A DNA stretch of 64,000 bases from Flavobacteriales bacterium (GCA_026196775.1 JAPHUD010000023.1:124001-188000); one strand, 5' to 3'; positions 1 through 7,647 are shown, numbered from the stretch's first letter. The notes: generated by a model not told the origin, from the sequence alone. Program-made: numbers and translations.

Positions 1-1065
1 AAACATGCTCAACATGGTGAGTTTACCATGCGCGCTTTTCTTAATGGTAAAATGGATTTATCTCAAGCGGAAGCGGTTGCTGATGTTATTGCTGCAAACT
101 CTGAAACTGCACATCAATTGGCAATGGAGCAAATGCGTGGGGGTTTTAGTAATGAAATTAAAAAATTGAGAGAAGAGTTGATACATTTTGCATCTTTAAT
201 TGAGTTGGAACTCGATTTTAGTGAGGAAGATGTGGAGTTTGCCAACAGACAGCAACTGAAAGATTTAGTAACTAAATTGCACGAAACACTTCATCAACTA
301 ATACAATCGTTTAATGTTGGTAATGTTATAAAAACAGGTGTTCCCGTAGCCATTGTTGGTGAGCCGAATGTAGGAAAATCTACTTTACTAAATGCGTTGC
401 TGAATGAAGAAAGAGCCATAGTTTCTGATATTGCAGGAACTACAAGAGATGTAATTGAAGATGAGTTGAATATTAAAGGCATTAATTTTAGGTTTGTAGA
501 TACGGCAGGAATTAGAGAAACTACCGACCAAATTGAGTCGCTGGGAATAAAAAAATCGTATGAAAAAATTGATCAAGCATTAGTGGTATTGTTGATGGTT
601 GATGCCGTAACTATTTCGAAAGAAAAATTGCAAAGTGATGTAGCAAAAATTAGAGAACGCATTAGCAATAAGCAGAAAAAAATGTTTGTTATTGCCAATA
701 AAATAGACAAAGGTAACGAGCAAGAAGTGTTACAAAAATTTGAAGGGATAGATGATGTGGTTTTTATTGCAGCTAAAGACAATAAAAATGTAGAAGAAAT
801 TACCAATAAATTATATACAAGTGTTGCTGAAGGCTTAGTAAATACTAATGATACGGTAGTTACGAATGCGCGTCATCATGAAGCGTTATCTCAAGCAAAT
901 GACTACTTGTTAAGAGTGTTGGAAGGCTTAGACCAACAAATTACAGGAGATTTCTTGGCTATGGATATTCGTCAGGCACTTTATCATTTAGGACAAATTA
1001 CAGGAGAAATATCTACCGATGACCTGCTAGATAACATTTTTAGTAAGTTTTGTATCGGAAAGTAA
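1..1065 (+). CDS. mnmE: tRNA uridine-5-carboxymethylaminomethyl modification GTPase MnmE (5' end outside window)
   Basis: MnmE works with MnmG to modify the wobble uridine (U34) of certain tRNAs, using GTP hydrolysis. The reading frame is open from base 1 and shows HGEFT before the Met at 28, which matches the internal family motif GEFT-x-RAFLNGK. The Met at 28 is therefore not the start and about 100 residues lie upstream of the window. The G domain is clear: GEPNVGKST near base 358, the GTTRD switch, DTAG, and NKID. The protein ends in CIGK, the conserved C-terminal cysteine motif of the family. A zinc-ribbon gene lies convergently 18 bp downstream. Identity is secure. Confidence 0.97.
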   Translation, partial: KHAQHGEFTMRAFLNGKMDLSQAEAVADVIAANSETAHQLAMEQMRGGFSNEIKKLREELIHFASLIELELDFSEEDVEFANRQQLKDLVTKLHETLHQLIQSFNVGNVIKTGVPVAIVGEPNVGKSTLLNALLNEERAIVSDIAGTTRDVIEDELNIKGINFRFVDTAGIRETTDQIESLGIKKSYEKIDQALVVLLMVDAVTISKEKLQSDVAKIRERISNKQKKMFVIANKIDKGNEQEVLQKFEGIDDVVFIAAKDNKNVEEITNKLYTSVAEGLVNTNDTVVTNARHHEALSQANDYLLRVLEGLDQQITGDFLAMDIRQALYHLGQITGEISTDDLLDNIFSKFCIGK

Positions 1066-1083
1066 TCTCCCCATTTAAGAAAA

Positions 1084-1275
1084 CTAATCCCTATTTGGAT
1101 ACGGATCTTCTATAGCATCTCCTTTACCACTAATTACTTTCCAATCGCCATGTTTACATTTCGGACATGGAGGTAAAGAAGTAACCGAAGGTACTTTAAT
1201 TTGGTTTTTGCAATTATTACATTCATAAGTTCCGGCAGAAACATCGCTCCCGGCAGGTACATGGTCTTTTTTCAT
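1084..1275 (-). CDS. small zinc-ribbon protein
   Basis: This 63-residue protein contains YECNNCKNQI near residue 18 and PPCPKCKHGDW near residue 36, so two CxxC knuckles about 15 residues apart that can hold one zinc ion. Small zinc-ribbon proteins of this form are common in bacteria, but their role is unknown. The ATG at 1273-1275 gives a compact protein with nothing in front of the ribbon except a short acidic and polar stretch. It lies 33 bp downstream of moeA on the same strand and could be co-transcribed with it. No function should be assumed. Confidence 0.8.
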   Translation of the reverse strand: MKKDHVPAGSDVSAGTYECNNCKNQIKVPSVTSLPPCPKCKHGDWKVISGKGDAIEDPYPNRD

Positions 1276-1308
1276 GATTTTTTAGGTTTATTTTTGAAAT
1301 TTAAATTT

Positions 1309-2484
1309 TTAAGGTAACAGGTGAACATTTACCAACTCACCTTTTTTTATAATTGTTGCATCAGTAGGAGTGAGTAATAATGCATTCGCATAAGCAAAAG
1401 ATTGTAAAGCATCAGAGTTTTGTACTTCCAAAGGAGTAACTGTTTTAAAATCGGTAGTTGCTTTTAAAAAAGTAGCTCTACCCGGTTTTTGTTTAATGTC
1501 TTTACTAATAGGAAGCTGTAGTTGATTTAGAAAAGCTTGTTTCAATCCAAAAGATAGATTGATGTAAGGATAAATATATTCGTAAAAGCAAGTAAGGGCC
1601 GCAGCAGGATTTCCCGGTAAACCAAATACTGCTTTGTTTTCTTTTTTGCCAAAAAATAGTGGTTTCCCTGGTTTTTGAGCCACTTTATAAAAGAGTTGGC
1701 TTACTCCATTTTCTAAAATTCCTTGCTGAACAAAATCGTAATCGCCAACAGAAATTCCCCCCGATAAAACTACTATGTCTGAATTATTAAGCGCATTGGT
1801 TATGGCGTTGGTAGTAGCTTCTTGATTGTCTTTTAAATAACTAATAGTGGGCGAGATATTCATCTTTTCAAAAGCAGCTTTTAGCATTAAGCTGTTAGAT
1901 TCATAAATCTGACCTTCATCCAATTTTTCTCCGGGAGCAACCAATTCGTTTCCTGTAATTAAGATGCTCACTTTAGGCAAAGTAAAAACACTTACTTCAG
2001 TAATGCCCAAGGTAGCTAATAAACCGATGGCTGCCGGATTTAAAACAGTTCCTTTGCTTAATGCCATATCTCCTTGTTTAATTTGATACCCTTTGGTGCG
2101 AATATTTCCGCCTGTTTTTAAATTCTTATCATCAATAAAAAGTTGATTGTTTTCCACTTTAGTAAATTCTTGCATAATAACAGTATCGCAATTTTCAGGC
2201 ACTTTTGAACCTGTAAAAATTCTTGTAGCTTCGTTGGTGTTGATATCTATTTTTCTGGTATCTCCGGCAGGAATTTCATCTACAATTGTATAACTATTGT
2301 TATTGGTGTTAAAGCAAAAAGCATAACCATCCACTGCTGATTGATTAAATGGAGGGATGGGTATTGGAGCAGTAATATCTTCTGTTAAAACATAATTAAG
2401 AGCATCTTTTAAGGCAATTGTTGTGGTTTTACTAGTGGATGTATGTTTAATAATAAGTTGTTGTGCTTCAGAAACAGATATCAT
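1309..2484 (-). CDS. moeA: molybdopterin molybdenumtransferase MoeA
   Basis: MoeA inserts molybdate into adenylylated molybdopterin, the last common step of molybdenum cofactor synthesis, in the cytoplasm. The 391-residue length is normal. Family signatures are QSAVDGYAF near residue 48, VVLSGGISVGDYD near 233, and GKPLFFGKK...GLPGNPAAA near 270-290. The product is needed by NarG, encoded nearby. The gene diverges from the FNR-type regulator, and its promoter has a -7-like box (TATCTTTA, 2508-2515 read on the minus strand) 36.5 bp from the centre of the FNR-type palindrome at 2538-2551, so it is probably activated under the same conditions as the nitrate reductase. Confidence 0.96.
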   Translation of the reverse strand: MISVSEAQQLIIKHTSTSKTTTIALKDALNYVLTEDITAPIPIPPFNQSAVDGYAFCFNTNNNSYTIVDEIPAGDTRKIDINTNEATRIFTGSKVPENCDTVIMQEFTKVENNQLFIDDKNLKTGGNIRTKGYQIKQGDMALSKGTVLNPAAIGLLATLGITEVSVFTLPKVSILITGNELVAPGEKLDEGQIYESNSLMLKAAFEKMNISPTISYLKDNQEATTNAITNALNNSDIVVLSGGISVGDYDFVQQGILENGVSQLFYKVAQKPGKPLFFGKKENKAVFGLPGNPAAALTCFYEYIYPYINLSFGLKQAFLNQLQLPISKDIKQKPGRATFLKATTDFKTVTPLEVQNSDALQSFAYANALLLTPTDATIIKKGELVNVHLLP

Positions 2485-2507
2485 AATGCCGAAAATATTG
2501 ATTTTTG

Positions 2508-2581
2508 TAAAGATAAATGTAAAAAATACTTAGAGAACTGATTTATGTCAGGAATTTTTCCAAAAAAAGTAAACAAATTTG
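2508..2581. promoter_or_regulatory. bidirectional FNR-type promoter region, moeA / fnr
   Basis: The palindrome CTGAT-TTAT-GTCAG lies at 2538-2551 (centre 2544.5). A -7-like box CAAATTTG is at 2574-2581 on the plus strand, and TATCTTTA (one mismatch to TAnnTTTG) is at 2515-2508 on the minus strand. Both last bases lie exactly 36.5 bp from the palindrome centre. One dimer could therefore activate both genes from a class II position. The plus-strand promoter implies that the regulator gene starts at 2599, because the upstream ATG at 2545 lies inside the operator. Confidence 0.8.
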
Positions 2582-2598
2582 TAGGTAAAACTAAAGTT

Positions 2599-3318
2599 AT
2601 GTCTCTTAATAAGATAAATATTCCTTCGTGTACAGCGTGTGACCACAAGAAAAGTGGTGTTTCTGTCTTCTGTAATTTGAATTTACATGAGATTGAAAAT
2701 TTATCGGAGCATAAAAGAAATCTTTTTTTTAAAAAAGGACAATTGGTTTTTAGTGAAGGAAATCAGCCTCACGGAATTTTTTGCATTTATAAAGGCAAGG
2801 TGAAAATTCACAAAATGGGGGATGAAGGGAAAGATCAGATTGTTAGGTTGGCAAAGGCTTCAAATATTATTGGTTACCGCTCTATTTTTAATAATAATAC
2901 TTATTACGCTTCGGCCACAGCTATAGAAGATACAGAGGTTTGCTTTATTTCTAAAGCTTATATTATAGAGTTGATTAAAACGAATAGTAACCTAACGTTT
3001 AGTTTTATGAATATACTTTCTGAGGATTTAAAAAGAGCAGAGGAAAGCATTATTCACATGGCTCAGAAACATGTAAGGGAAAGAATTGCAGAAGCTTTGT
3101 TACTACTGAATGAAGCCTATGGATTAAAAGATGATGGAAAAACGATAGATTCCACATTAACCAGAAGAGAAATTGCCAATATTGCAGGAACCACAACAGA
3201 AACATCTATAAGAATGTTGTCGGAGCTGGATAAAGATAAAATAATTCAGTTGGCTGGTAAAGATATCAGGATTCTTGATATGAAAAAACTCTATAGAACG
3301 GCCAATATATTTGATTGA
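2599..3318 (+). CDS. FNR-type oxygen-responsive transcription regulator (predicted Fe-S)
   Basis: CRP/FNR family regulator of 239 residues with an N-terminal cyclic-nucleotide-binding fold and a C-terminal winged helix (about 187-215). Cysteines C11, C14 and C25 lie in front of the beta-roll, and C115 sits in TEVCFIS, the place of C122 in E. coli FNR (MVCEIP). Four cysteines in these positions predict an oxygen-labile [4Fe-4S] cluster. The recognition helix reads TETSIR, keeping the Glu and Arg that contact the TGA half-site in FNR/CRP. I chose ATG 2599 rather than 2545 because the operator and -7 box occupy 2538-2581. The gene appears autoregulated and is probably the master regulator of the sites listed here. 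Confidence 0.9.
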   Translation: MSLNKINIPSCTACDHKKSGVSVFCNLNLHEIENLSEHKRNLFFKKGQLVFSEGNQPHGIFCIYKGKVKIHKMGDEGKDQIVRLAKASNIIGYRSIFNNNTYYASATAIEDTEVCFISKAYIIELIKTNSNLTFSFMNILSEDLKRAEESIIHMAQKHVRERIAEALLLLNEAYGLKDDGKTIDSTLTRREIANIAGTTTETSIRMLSELDKDKIIQLAGKDIRILDMKKLYRTANIFD

Positions 3319-3329
3319 TAGAAAAATTA

Positions 3330-3395
3330 ATGAAATTAATCATGTTTGAATATGATGAATGTCATTTTTAAAACATTGAATAACAGTTACTTTTG
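3330..3395 (+). promoter_or_regulatory. tandem FNR-type sites and -7 box, promoter of the cNMP-domain operon
   Basis: The proximal site ATGAT-GAAT-GTCAT is at 3352-3365 and the weaker distal site ATGAA-ATTA-ATCAT at 3330-3343. Their centres are 22 bp apart. An exact TAnnTTTG box (TACTTTTG) is at 3388-3395, its last base 36.5 bp from the proximal centre. Transcription would begin near 3400, about 22 nt before the TTG start at 3422. Confidence 0.78.
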
Positions 3396-3421
3396 TTTAG
3401 TTTTTATAGATTAATTATATT

Positions 3422-3850
3422 TTGAATAGTAATAAACGACATACAATAAAATTATCTAAAAAGCTTATAGATAAAGTGGAGCAAGTTGCTGACTTTTTTA
3501 AAGCTTATAATAAAGGTGAAGTGCTTTTTTCCGAAGGAGAAATACCAACTTATATTTATTTGTTGGAAGAAGGTGAAATTTCATTGGTAAAATCGGGAAC
3601 AGATTGCGAAGTTGAAATTATGGAGCATAAAAAAGGAGATATTGTAGGGTTAGATTTAATTTTTGATAATAAAAAATGCACCTATTCAGCAATAGTTAAA
3701 ACAAGCTCCGAATTACATGTCGTTGAAATAGAAAAATTTAAACAGTTTTTAATTAATGAAAATAGCTTATCATTAGAATTAATTAGATACCTCAGTTCAT
3801 TAATAAAACAAATTGAAAATCATTCTTTAAATTCTATAAATGTTAGTTGA
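3422..3850 (+). CDS. single-domain cyclic-nucleotide-binding-fold protein without DNA-binding domain
   Basis: The 142-residue product aligns with the sensory half of CRP/FNR proteins: YNKGEVLFSEGEIPTYIYLL near residue 31 and KKGDIVGLDLIF near 70 are the usual glycine turns of the beta-roll. The helix-turn-helix half is absent, and no stop-interrupted HTH follows in any frame. The start is a TTG; no Met occurs before residue 67, and the promoter just upstream fits the TTG. It is the first gene of a two-gene operon behind two FNR-type sites, next to the FNR gene. It may bind a ligand or a partner protein, possibly the regulator itself; that is inference only. Confidence 0.75.
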   Translation: MNSNKRHTIKLSKKLIDKVEQVADFFKAYNKGEVLFSEGEIPTYIYLLEEGEISLVKSGTDCEVEIMEHKKGDIVGLDLIFDNKKCTYSAIVKTSSELHVVEIEKFKQFLINENSLSLELIRYLSSLIKQIENHSLNSINVS

Positions 3851-4217
3851 AGATTTTGCTGAAACATGCCGCCTCTACGAAAATTTTGAAATTTGGGACG
3901 TAGAAAATATGGATGCCTTTTTTAAAGGTAATTCTGTTTTAACAACCATTTTTGAAGATAAATATAAAATTTCTATTGCTGAATTTAACCAAAAAAGAAG
4001 CGAAATAAAGGAAACTAATATGCAAATTATTGAAACGGTATTAAGTTATGTTGGCGATAAAAGTTTTTATATTTTCACTCATCATAATGAAAATCATCTT
4101 GAGTTAATAAAAATGCAACAACTAAAAATCATGAATTTTGGGGTGGATATTAATAACATTAAAAATGACCATGTTTATGTTGTTATTATGGATAAGAAAT
4201 TAAGTGAAGTGAATTAA
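3840..4217 (+). CDS. hypothetical protein, translationally coupled to the cNMP-domain gene
   Basis: This 125-residue acidic and basic soluble protein has no signal peptide or membrane segment, and I recognise no family. It starts inside the last codons of the preceding gene (11 bp overlap), a layout typical of translational coupling, so the two proteins are probably made together under the FNR-type promoter at 3330-3395. Visible features are HHNENHLELIKM near residue 81 and a hydrophobic strand VYVVIMD near the C-terminus. The histidines could bind a metal but this is not shown. The gene ends at a strong bidirectional terminator. Confidence 0.65.
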   Translation: MLVEDFAETCRLYENFEIWDVENMDAFFKGNSVLTTIFEDKYKISIAEFNQKRSEIKETNMQIIETVLSYVGDKSFYIFTHHNENHLELIKMQQLKIMNFGVDINNIKNDHVYVVIMDKKLSEVN

Positions 4218-4249
4218 AACCTAACAGGCTTTAAAAACCTGTTAGGTTT
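4217..4249. terminator. bidirectional intrinsic terminator
   Basis: Perfect 12-bp inverted repeat AAACCTAACAGG / CCTGTTAGGTTT with a 9-nt A/T-rich loop, with A or T runs at its ends. It lies between the convergent hypothetical gene (ending 4217) and tryptophanase (ending 4256), so it can stop transcripts from both sides. Confidence 0.85.
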
Positions 4250-4255
4250 GGGAAG

Positions 4256-5635
4256 TTATTTTATAGGCTCAAAATGGGCAGTAAAATGTCTTAGTAATAA
4301 CGTTTCTTTTTTAATTTCATATCCTTTCACTTGTTTTTTGTTTTGGAGTATTTCATCAAAAGTTTCAATTACATATTCAATATGGCTTTGTGTGTAAACT
4401 CTTCTAGGAATTGCCAAACGCACCAATTCCATTGGAGCAGGAATTAATTTCCCGTTTTCATCATATTTTCCAAACATTACAGAACCTATTTCTACAGTTC
4501 TAATTCCTGCTTTTAAATAAAGCTCACAAGCTAGAGCTTGTCCGGGATATTCATTAACAGGAATATGATCATATAGTTTTTTTGCATCAATATATACTGC
4601 ATGTCCGCCAATAGGCATCATTACCGGAACGCCCATTTTGTGTAAATGCTCGCCTAAGTAGGCCGTACTTTTAATTCTATACTCTAAATAAGCAGGTTCA
4701 AAAACTTCTTTTAAACCTATTGCTAATGCTTCCATATCTCTACCGGACAAACCACCGTAAGTAGAAAACCCTTCTGTAATGATTAATAAGTTGGTACATG
4801 CTTCTGCAATTGCACTATCTTTTAAGGCTAAAAATCCTCCCATATTAATAAGTGCATCTTTTTTGGCACTCATGGCTGCACCATCTGTTAAGGCAAACAT
4901 TTCTTGTGCAATTTGTTCGTAGGTATGATTTTCAAAACCTTCTTCTCTGTGTTTGATGAAATAAGCATTTTCAGCTACTCTACAACAATCTAACAATAAC
5001 ATTACATGGTGCTTTTTACAGATGGCACTAACTTCTTTAGCATTTTGCATGCTTACCGGTTGTCCGCCACCACTATTATTGGTTACAGTTAGGATAACAG
5101 CTCCAATGTTTTTAGCACCTTTTTCTACAATTAGTTTTTCCAATTTTTCGGTATTCATGTTTCCTTTAAAAGGATGAATTAATGCTGGGTCATGAGCTTC
5201 ATCAATTACAATGTCTATTGCTTCGGCTCCTGAAAATTCTATGTTGGCTCTGGTGGTATCAAAGTGCGTATTGCTGATAAATGTTTTGCCTTTTCCTCCT
5301 AAATAGCCGTAAATGATTCTCTCGGCAGCCCTTCCTTGATGAGTCGGCAAAATATATTCCATTCCTGTAAGGTGTTTTACTGCTTTTTCCATGCGTTCCC
5401 AAGATTTTGAACCGGCATAAGATTCATCACCACGCATAATTCCTGCCCACTGTTCTGCACTCATTGCTGAGGTGCCGCTATCGGTAAGAAAATCTATAAT
5501 TACTTGTTCCGATTGGAGTAAGAATGTGTTGTAATGTGCTTTTTTTAAAAATGCCTTTCTTTCTTCTTCGGTTGACATGTAAATGGGTTCTACCGATTTA
5601 ATTTTAAAAGGCTCTATAATGGTTTTGTGTTTCAT
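4256..5635 (-). CDS. tnaA: tryptophanase (tryptophan indole-lyase), PLP-dependent
   Basis: The enzyme splits L-tryptophan into indole, pyruvate and ammonia. The 459-residue sequence covers the whole family: LTDSGTSAMS near residue 50, PTHQGRAAE near 97, and the PLP lysine in MSAKKDAL near 258. Tyrosine phenol-lyase is very similar, but there an arginine (SMERG) sets tyrosine specificity. Here the place reads TVEIGS, as in tryptophanase (AVEIGS), so tryptophanase is preferred. The gene stands alone with a leader of about 180 nt behind an FNR-type site (5852-5865), suggesting anaerobic induction. A 30-codon ORF lies in that leader. Confidence 0.9.
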   Translation of the reverse strand: MKHKTIIEPFKIKSVEPIYMSTEEERKAFLKKAHYNTFLLQSEQVIIDFLTDSGTSAMSAEQWAGIMRGDESYAGSKSWERMEKAVKHLTGMEYILPTHQGRAAERIIYGYLGGKGKTFISNTHFDTTRANIEFSGAEAIDIVIDEAHDPALIHPFKGNMNTEKLEKLIVEKGAKNIGAVILTVTNNSGGGQPVSMQNAKEVSAICKKHHVMLLLDCCRVAENAYFIKHREEGFENHTYEQIAQEMFALTDGAAMSAKKDALINMGGFLALKDSAIAEACTNLLIITEGFSTYGGLSGRDMEALAIGLKEVFEPAYLEYRIKSTAYLGEHLHKMGVPVMMPIGGHAVYIDAKKLYDHIPVNEYPGQALACELYLKAGIRTVEIGSVMFGKYDENGKLIPAPMELVRLAIPRRVYTQSHIEYVIETFDEILQNKKQVKGYEIKKETLLLRHFTAHFEPIK

Positions 5636-5721
5636 CTGTTTTTTGATTTTAACGTACAGCCGAAAATCTTCAGCCGTAATGATTGAAATAAATTTTTTTA
5701 TAATAAAATAGTGGAATTTCC

Positions 5722-5814
5722 TTAGAAATATAAAGGATCTCGCTGCTTAATATTTTTGTAACAAGCAGGAGCTTTTATGCGAGAAAGCATGTAATATGTA
5801 TGTTTTTGTAACAT
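5722..5814 (-). CDS. possible 30-residue leader peptide upstream of tnaA
   Basis: The predicted tnaA transcript (start near 5816) contains an ATG-initiated ORF of 30 codons ending 86 bp before tnaA. It has no tryptophan but four tyrosines (TYY near residue 6, CY, LY). E. coli tnaA is governed by the leader peptide TnaC, so the position is suggestive, but the sequence is unlike TnaC. It starts almost at the transcript end, and an internal ATG (5788-5790) is an alternative start. Chance is a real possibility in AT-rich DNA. Confidence 0.3.
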   Translation of the reverse strand: MLQKHTYYMLSRIKAPACYKNIKQRDPLYF

Positions 5815-5821
5815 CTATCAG

Positions 5822-5865
5822 CAAAGTTAGATTATTACAATTGATTTAATTATGATAAATGTCAT
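5822..5865 (-). promoter_or_regulatory. FNR-type site and -7 box, tnaA promoter
   Basis: ATGAT-AAAT-GTCAT at 5852-5865 (centre 5858.5) and an exact TAnnTTTG box, TAACTTTG, read on the minus strand at 5829-5822. The spacing from centre to last base is 36.5 bp. The predicted leader to tnaA is about 180 nt. Confidence 0.78.
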
Positions 5866-5932
5866 TAAGGTGTAAAATAAAATTGATAAAAATGGTCAAT
5901 AACTATAAAAACAAAGCATAACAAAGCACCAT

Positions 5933-6607
5933 TTATTGAGTTTGTTTTTTTAGGTTTAAAGTGGTTTTATATCCTAACCATAATATATTCTTATAATTTA
6001 AATCATTGTCTGATTGTAAGTTGTAAGTTAAAGAAAAACTATTTGTTGGGTTGATTTTATAGTTAAGCCCTATAAGTATTCGGTTTTGAGAAAAATAAAA
6101 TGAATCAATATTACTTTTAGAATTGACAAAAAATTCATTTCCAATGTTTAAGAATAATTTTTTGTTTTTTAGATTAAAGTTAAAGAGGAATCTATATCTT
6201 AATCGTAAAGTATAACTATCAGTAGAAGGATTGAAAAATTGTTGTTCAATCCTTATTCTATTAGCTAAAAAATGGGTGGTATGTAAAATTTCTTGATATA
6301 TCCTTATTTCTTTATTGGTAAGTTCCTTGTTAGAAAAACTGTTGGCGTAAGCACCTCCTAATGATAATTTTATTCGGTTAATTTTATAAGCATAAGAAGT
6401 TCTTATTAAAAAGAATTTGTAGTTATTTATTTTTCCGGTAAAACGATAAGCTATATCTGAATTGATTTCTGATTTATCTGATAATTTTATAGTATTGTAA
6501 TATTGAGTCCATACCTCAGTAATTGCTTGTTCTTTGTTTTGAGCATAGAATTTAATCGGAGTTAAAAAACAAAGAAGTATTAAAATGAATTTTAAAAAAG
6601 TTGTCAA
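5933..6607 (-). CDS. DUF2490-type outer-membrane beta-barrel protein
   Basis: 224 residues with a signal peptide ending near FYAQ (about residue 22), followed by alternating strands rich in Tyr, Arg and Phe. The pattern of an early W-x-QYY, then YRF, RIRIEQQF near residue 118, LRLRYRF near 134 and FSQNRILIG near 172 is that of DUF2490, a Bacteroidota outer-membrane family of unknown role. The start is TTG (6605-6607); no ATG is in frame before an upstream stop. It lies 22 bp behind the TauE/SafE gene and probably shares its FNR-type promoter. Confidence 0.75.
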   Translation of the reverse strand: MTTFLKFILILLCFLTPIKFYAQNKEQAITEVWTQYYNTIKLSDKSEINSDIAYRFTGKINNYKFFLIRTSYAYKINRIKLSLGGAYANSFSNKELTNKEIRIYQEILHTTHFLANRIRIEQQFFNPSTDSYTLRLRYRFLFNFNLKNKKLFLNIGNEFFVNSKSNIDSFYFSQNRILIGLNYKINPTNSFSLTYNLQSDNDLNYKNILWLGYKTTLNLKKQTQ

Positions 6608-6629
6608 TTTTTGAATAAATAGAAAAAAG

Positions 6630-7376
6630 TTAAGTCAAAAATAATTTTATACAGGCAATAAAAAGCACAAATGCCAGCATGTATCTTAATCCTTGATTGT
6701 TGAATTTTTTACTTCCTAAATAACCACCTAAAAATCCGCCCAATACAGCAATGCCAACCAATAAAAAGGCTTGAACATCTATTTTTACTCCGCTGCTTAA
6801 TTGTCCACCCATTGCCGCAGCAGAGTTAACCCAAATAAATAAAGCAGAAACAGCAGCGGCTTCTTTCATTTTTCCCCATTTCATTAGTAAAATTACAGGA
6901 CTGAGAATTATACCTCCGCCAATACCAATTAATCCTGAGAAAAAGCCAATAACACCTCCAATACTTAACCCTTGCCATACTTTTACATCTTTAATGGTAT
7001 CACTTTCTTTTCCAAATACATTGAGCATTTTTAGAATGGCAAAAATTAGTAAAACCGCCAACACCTTTTTATAGATAGATGCATCAACTTCTATTAAACC
7101 ACCTACAAAAGCGAGTGGAATAGAAGCAATAGCAAACGATAAGAACAGTTTTTTATTAAAGTATCCCGATTTAGCATAATGAATAAAAGAGATGGCAGCA
7201 ACAAATAAATTTAGCAGTAAGGCGGTAGGTTTCATGGTATCAGGAGCAAAACTAAAAAGAGCCATTAAAGCTAAATAGCCGCTTGCTCCACCATGTCCTA
7301 CAGCTGCATACATAAATGCAACCACAGGTAAAATTAGAAGGAAAATCCAAATATAATCTATCTCGAATAAATTCAT
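6630..7376 (-). CDS. TauE/SafE-family membrane anion exporter
   Basis: 248-residue integral membrane protein with about eight hydrophobic segments and the two family repeats. The first carries the glycine-rich AAVGHGGASGYLA near residue 24, the second GLIGIGGGIILSP near 147. The family exports sulfite, sulfoacetate or other organic anions, but the substrate cannot be read here. The ATG at 7374-7376 lies just behind a promoter with an FNR-type site, so it belongs to the nitrate/anaerobic set. Export of a sulfur or nitrogen oxyanion formed during anaerobic growth is a reasonable guess. Confidence 0.88.
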   Translation of the reverse strand: MNLFEIDYIWIFLLILPVVAFMYAAVGHGGASGYLALMALFSFAPDTMKPTALLLNLFVAAISFIHYAKSGYFNKKLFLSFAIASIPLAFVGGLIEVDASIYKKVLAVLLIFAILKMLNVFGKESDTIKDVKVWQGLSIGGVIGFFSGLIGIGGGIILSPVILLMKWGKMKEAAAVSALFIWVNSAAAMGGQLSSGVKIDVQAFLLVGIAVLGGFLGGYLGSKKFNNQGLRYMLAFVLFIACIKLFLT

Positions 7377-7392
7377 TGGTTGAAAGTTTAAG

Positions 7393-7436
7393 CTAAAGTA
7401 CTATTTTGGTAGGAGACGGCATATGATTTTTTTCAT
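7393..7436 (-). promoter_or_regulatory. FNR-type site and -7 box, TauE/SafE promoter
   Basis: ATGAT-TTTT-TTCAT at 7423-7436, inside a longer 7-bp-arm inverted repeat (7420-7439). A -7-like TACTTTAG (one mismatch) is read on the minus strand at 7400-7393. Centre to last base is 36.5 bp. The rest of the 270-bp gap to narI holds only the nar terminator and no gene that I can see. Confidence 0.7.
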
Positions 7437-7584
7437 ATGTTTATATTCATTATTCGTTCATTTCTATTGTTGGTTAATGTACTCATGAACTCGCTATAGC
7501 TCGTTTGTTTTTTATCGGTCATATGTAGCTCGCCAATAATCATTCTCGTGTGTTGAAATTTTTAACATGGCTCGTTTCATGGAA

Positions 7585-7626
7585 ATAAAAAAACAAAAAA
7601 CCCTAATCATTTAAATGATTAGGGTT
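7585..7626 (-). terminator. intrinsic terminator of the nar operon
   Basis: Perfect 28-bp palindrome at 7599-7626 (arms AACCCTAATCATTT and its complement) followed on the minus strand by a T-rich run (7600 down to 7585). It starts 22 bp after the narI stop codon. Confidence 0.9.
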
Positions 7627-7647
7627 AATGAACAATAGGCAGTTTTA

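Noticed and set aside
2545-2598. ATG 2545 as start of the FNR-type gene (18 more residues)
   Set aside because: It lies inside the operator and upstream of the predicted -7 box and transcript start.
3319-3421. A lost HTH domain for the cNMP-domain protein by frameshift
   Set aside because: The overlapping downstream frame (3840-4217) has no helix-turn-helix pattern, so the protein looks naturally single-domain.
4256-5635. Tyrosine phenol-lyase instead of tryptophanase
   Set aside because: The specificity position reads VEIGS as in tryptophanase and lacks the arginine of the tyrosine enzyme.
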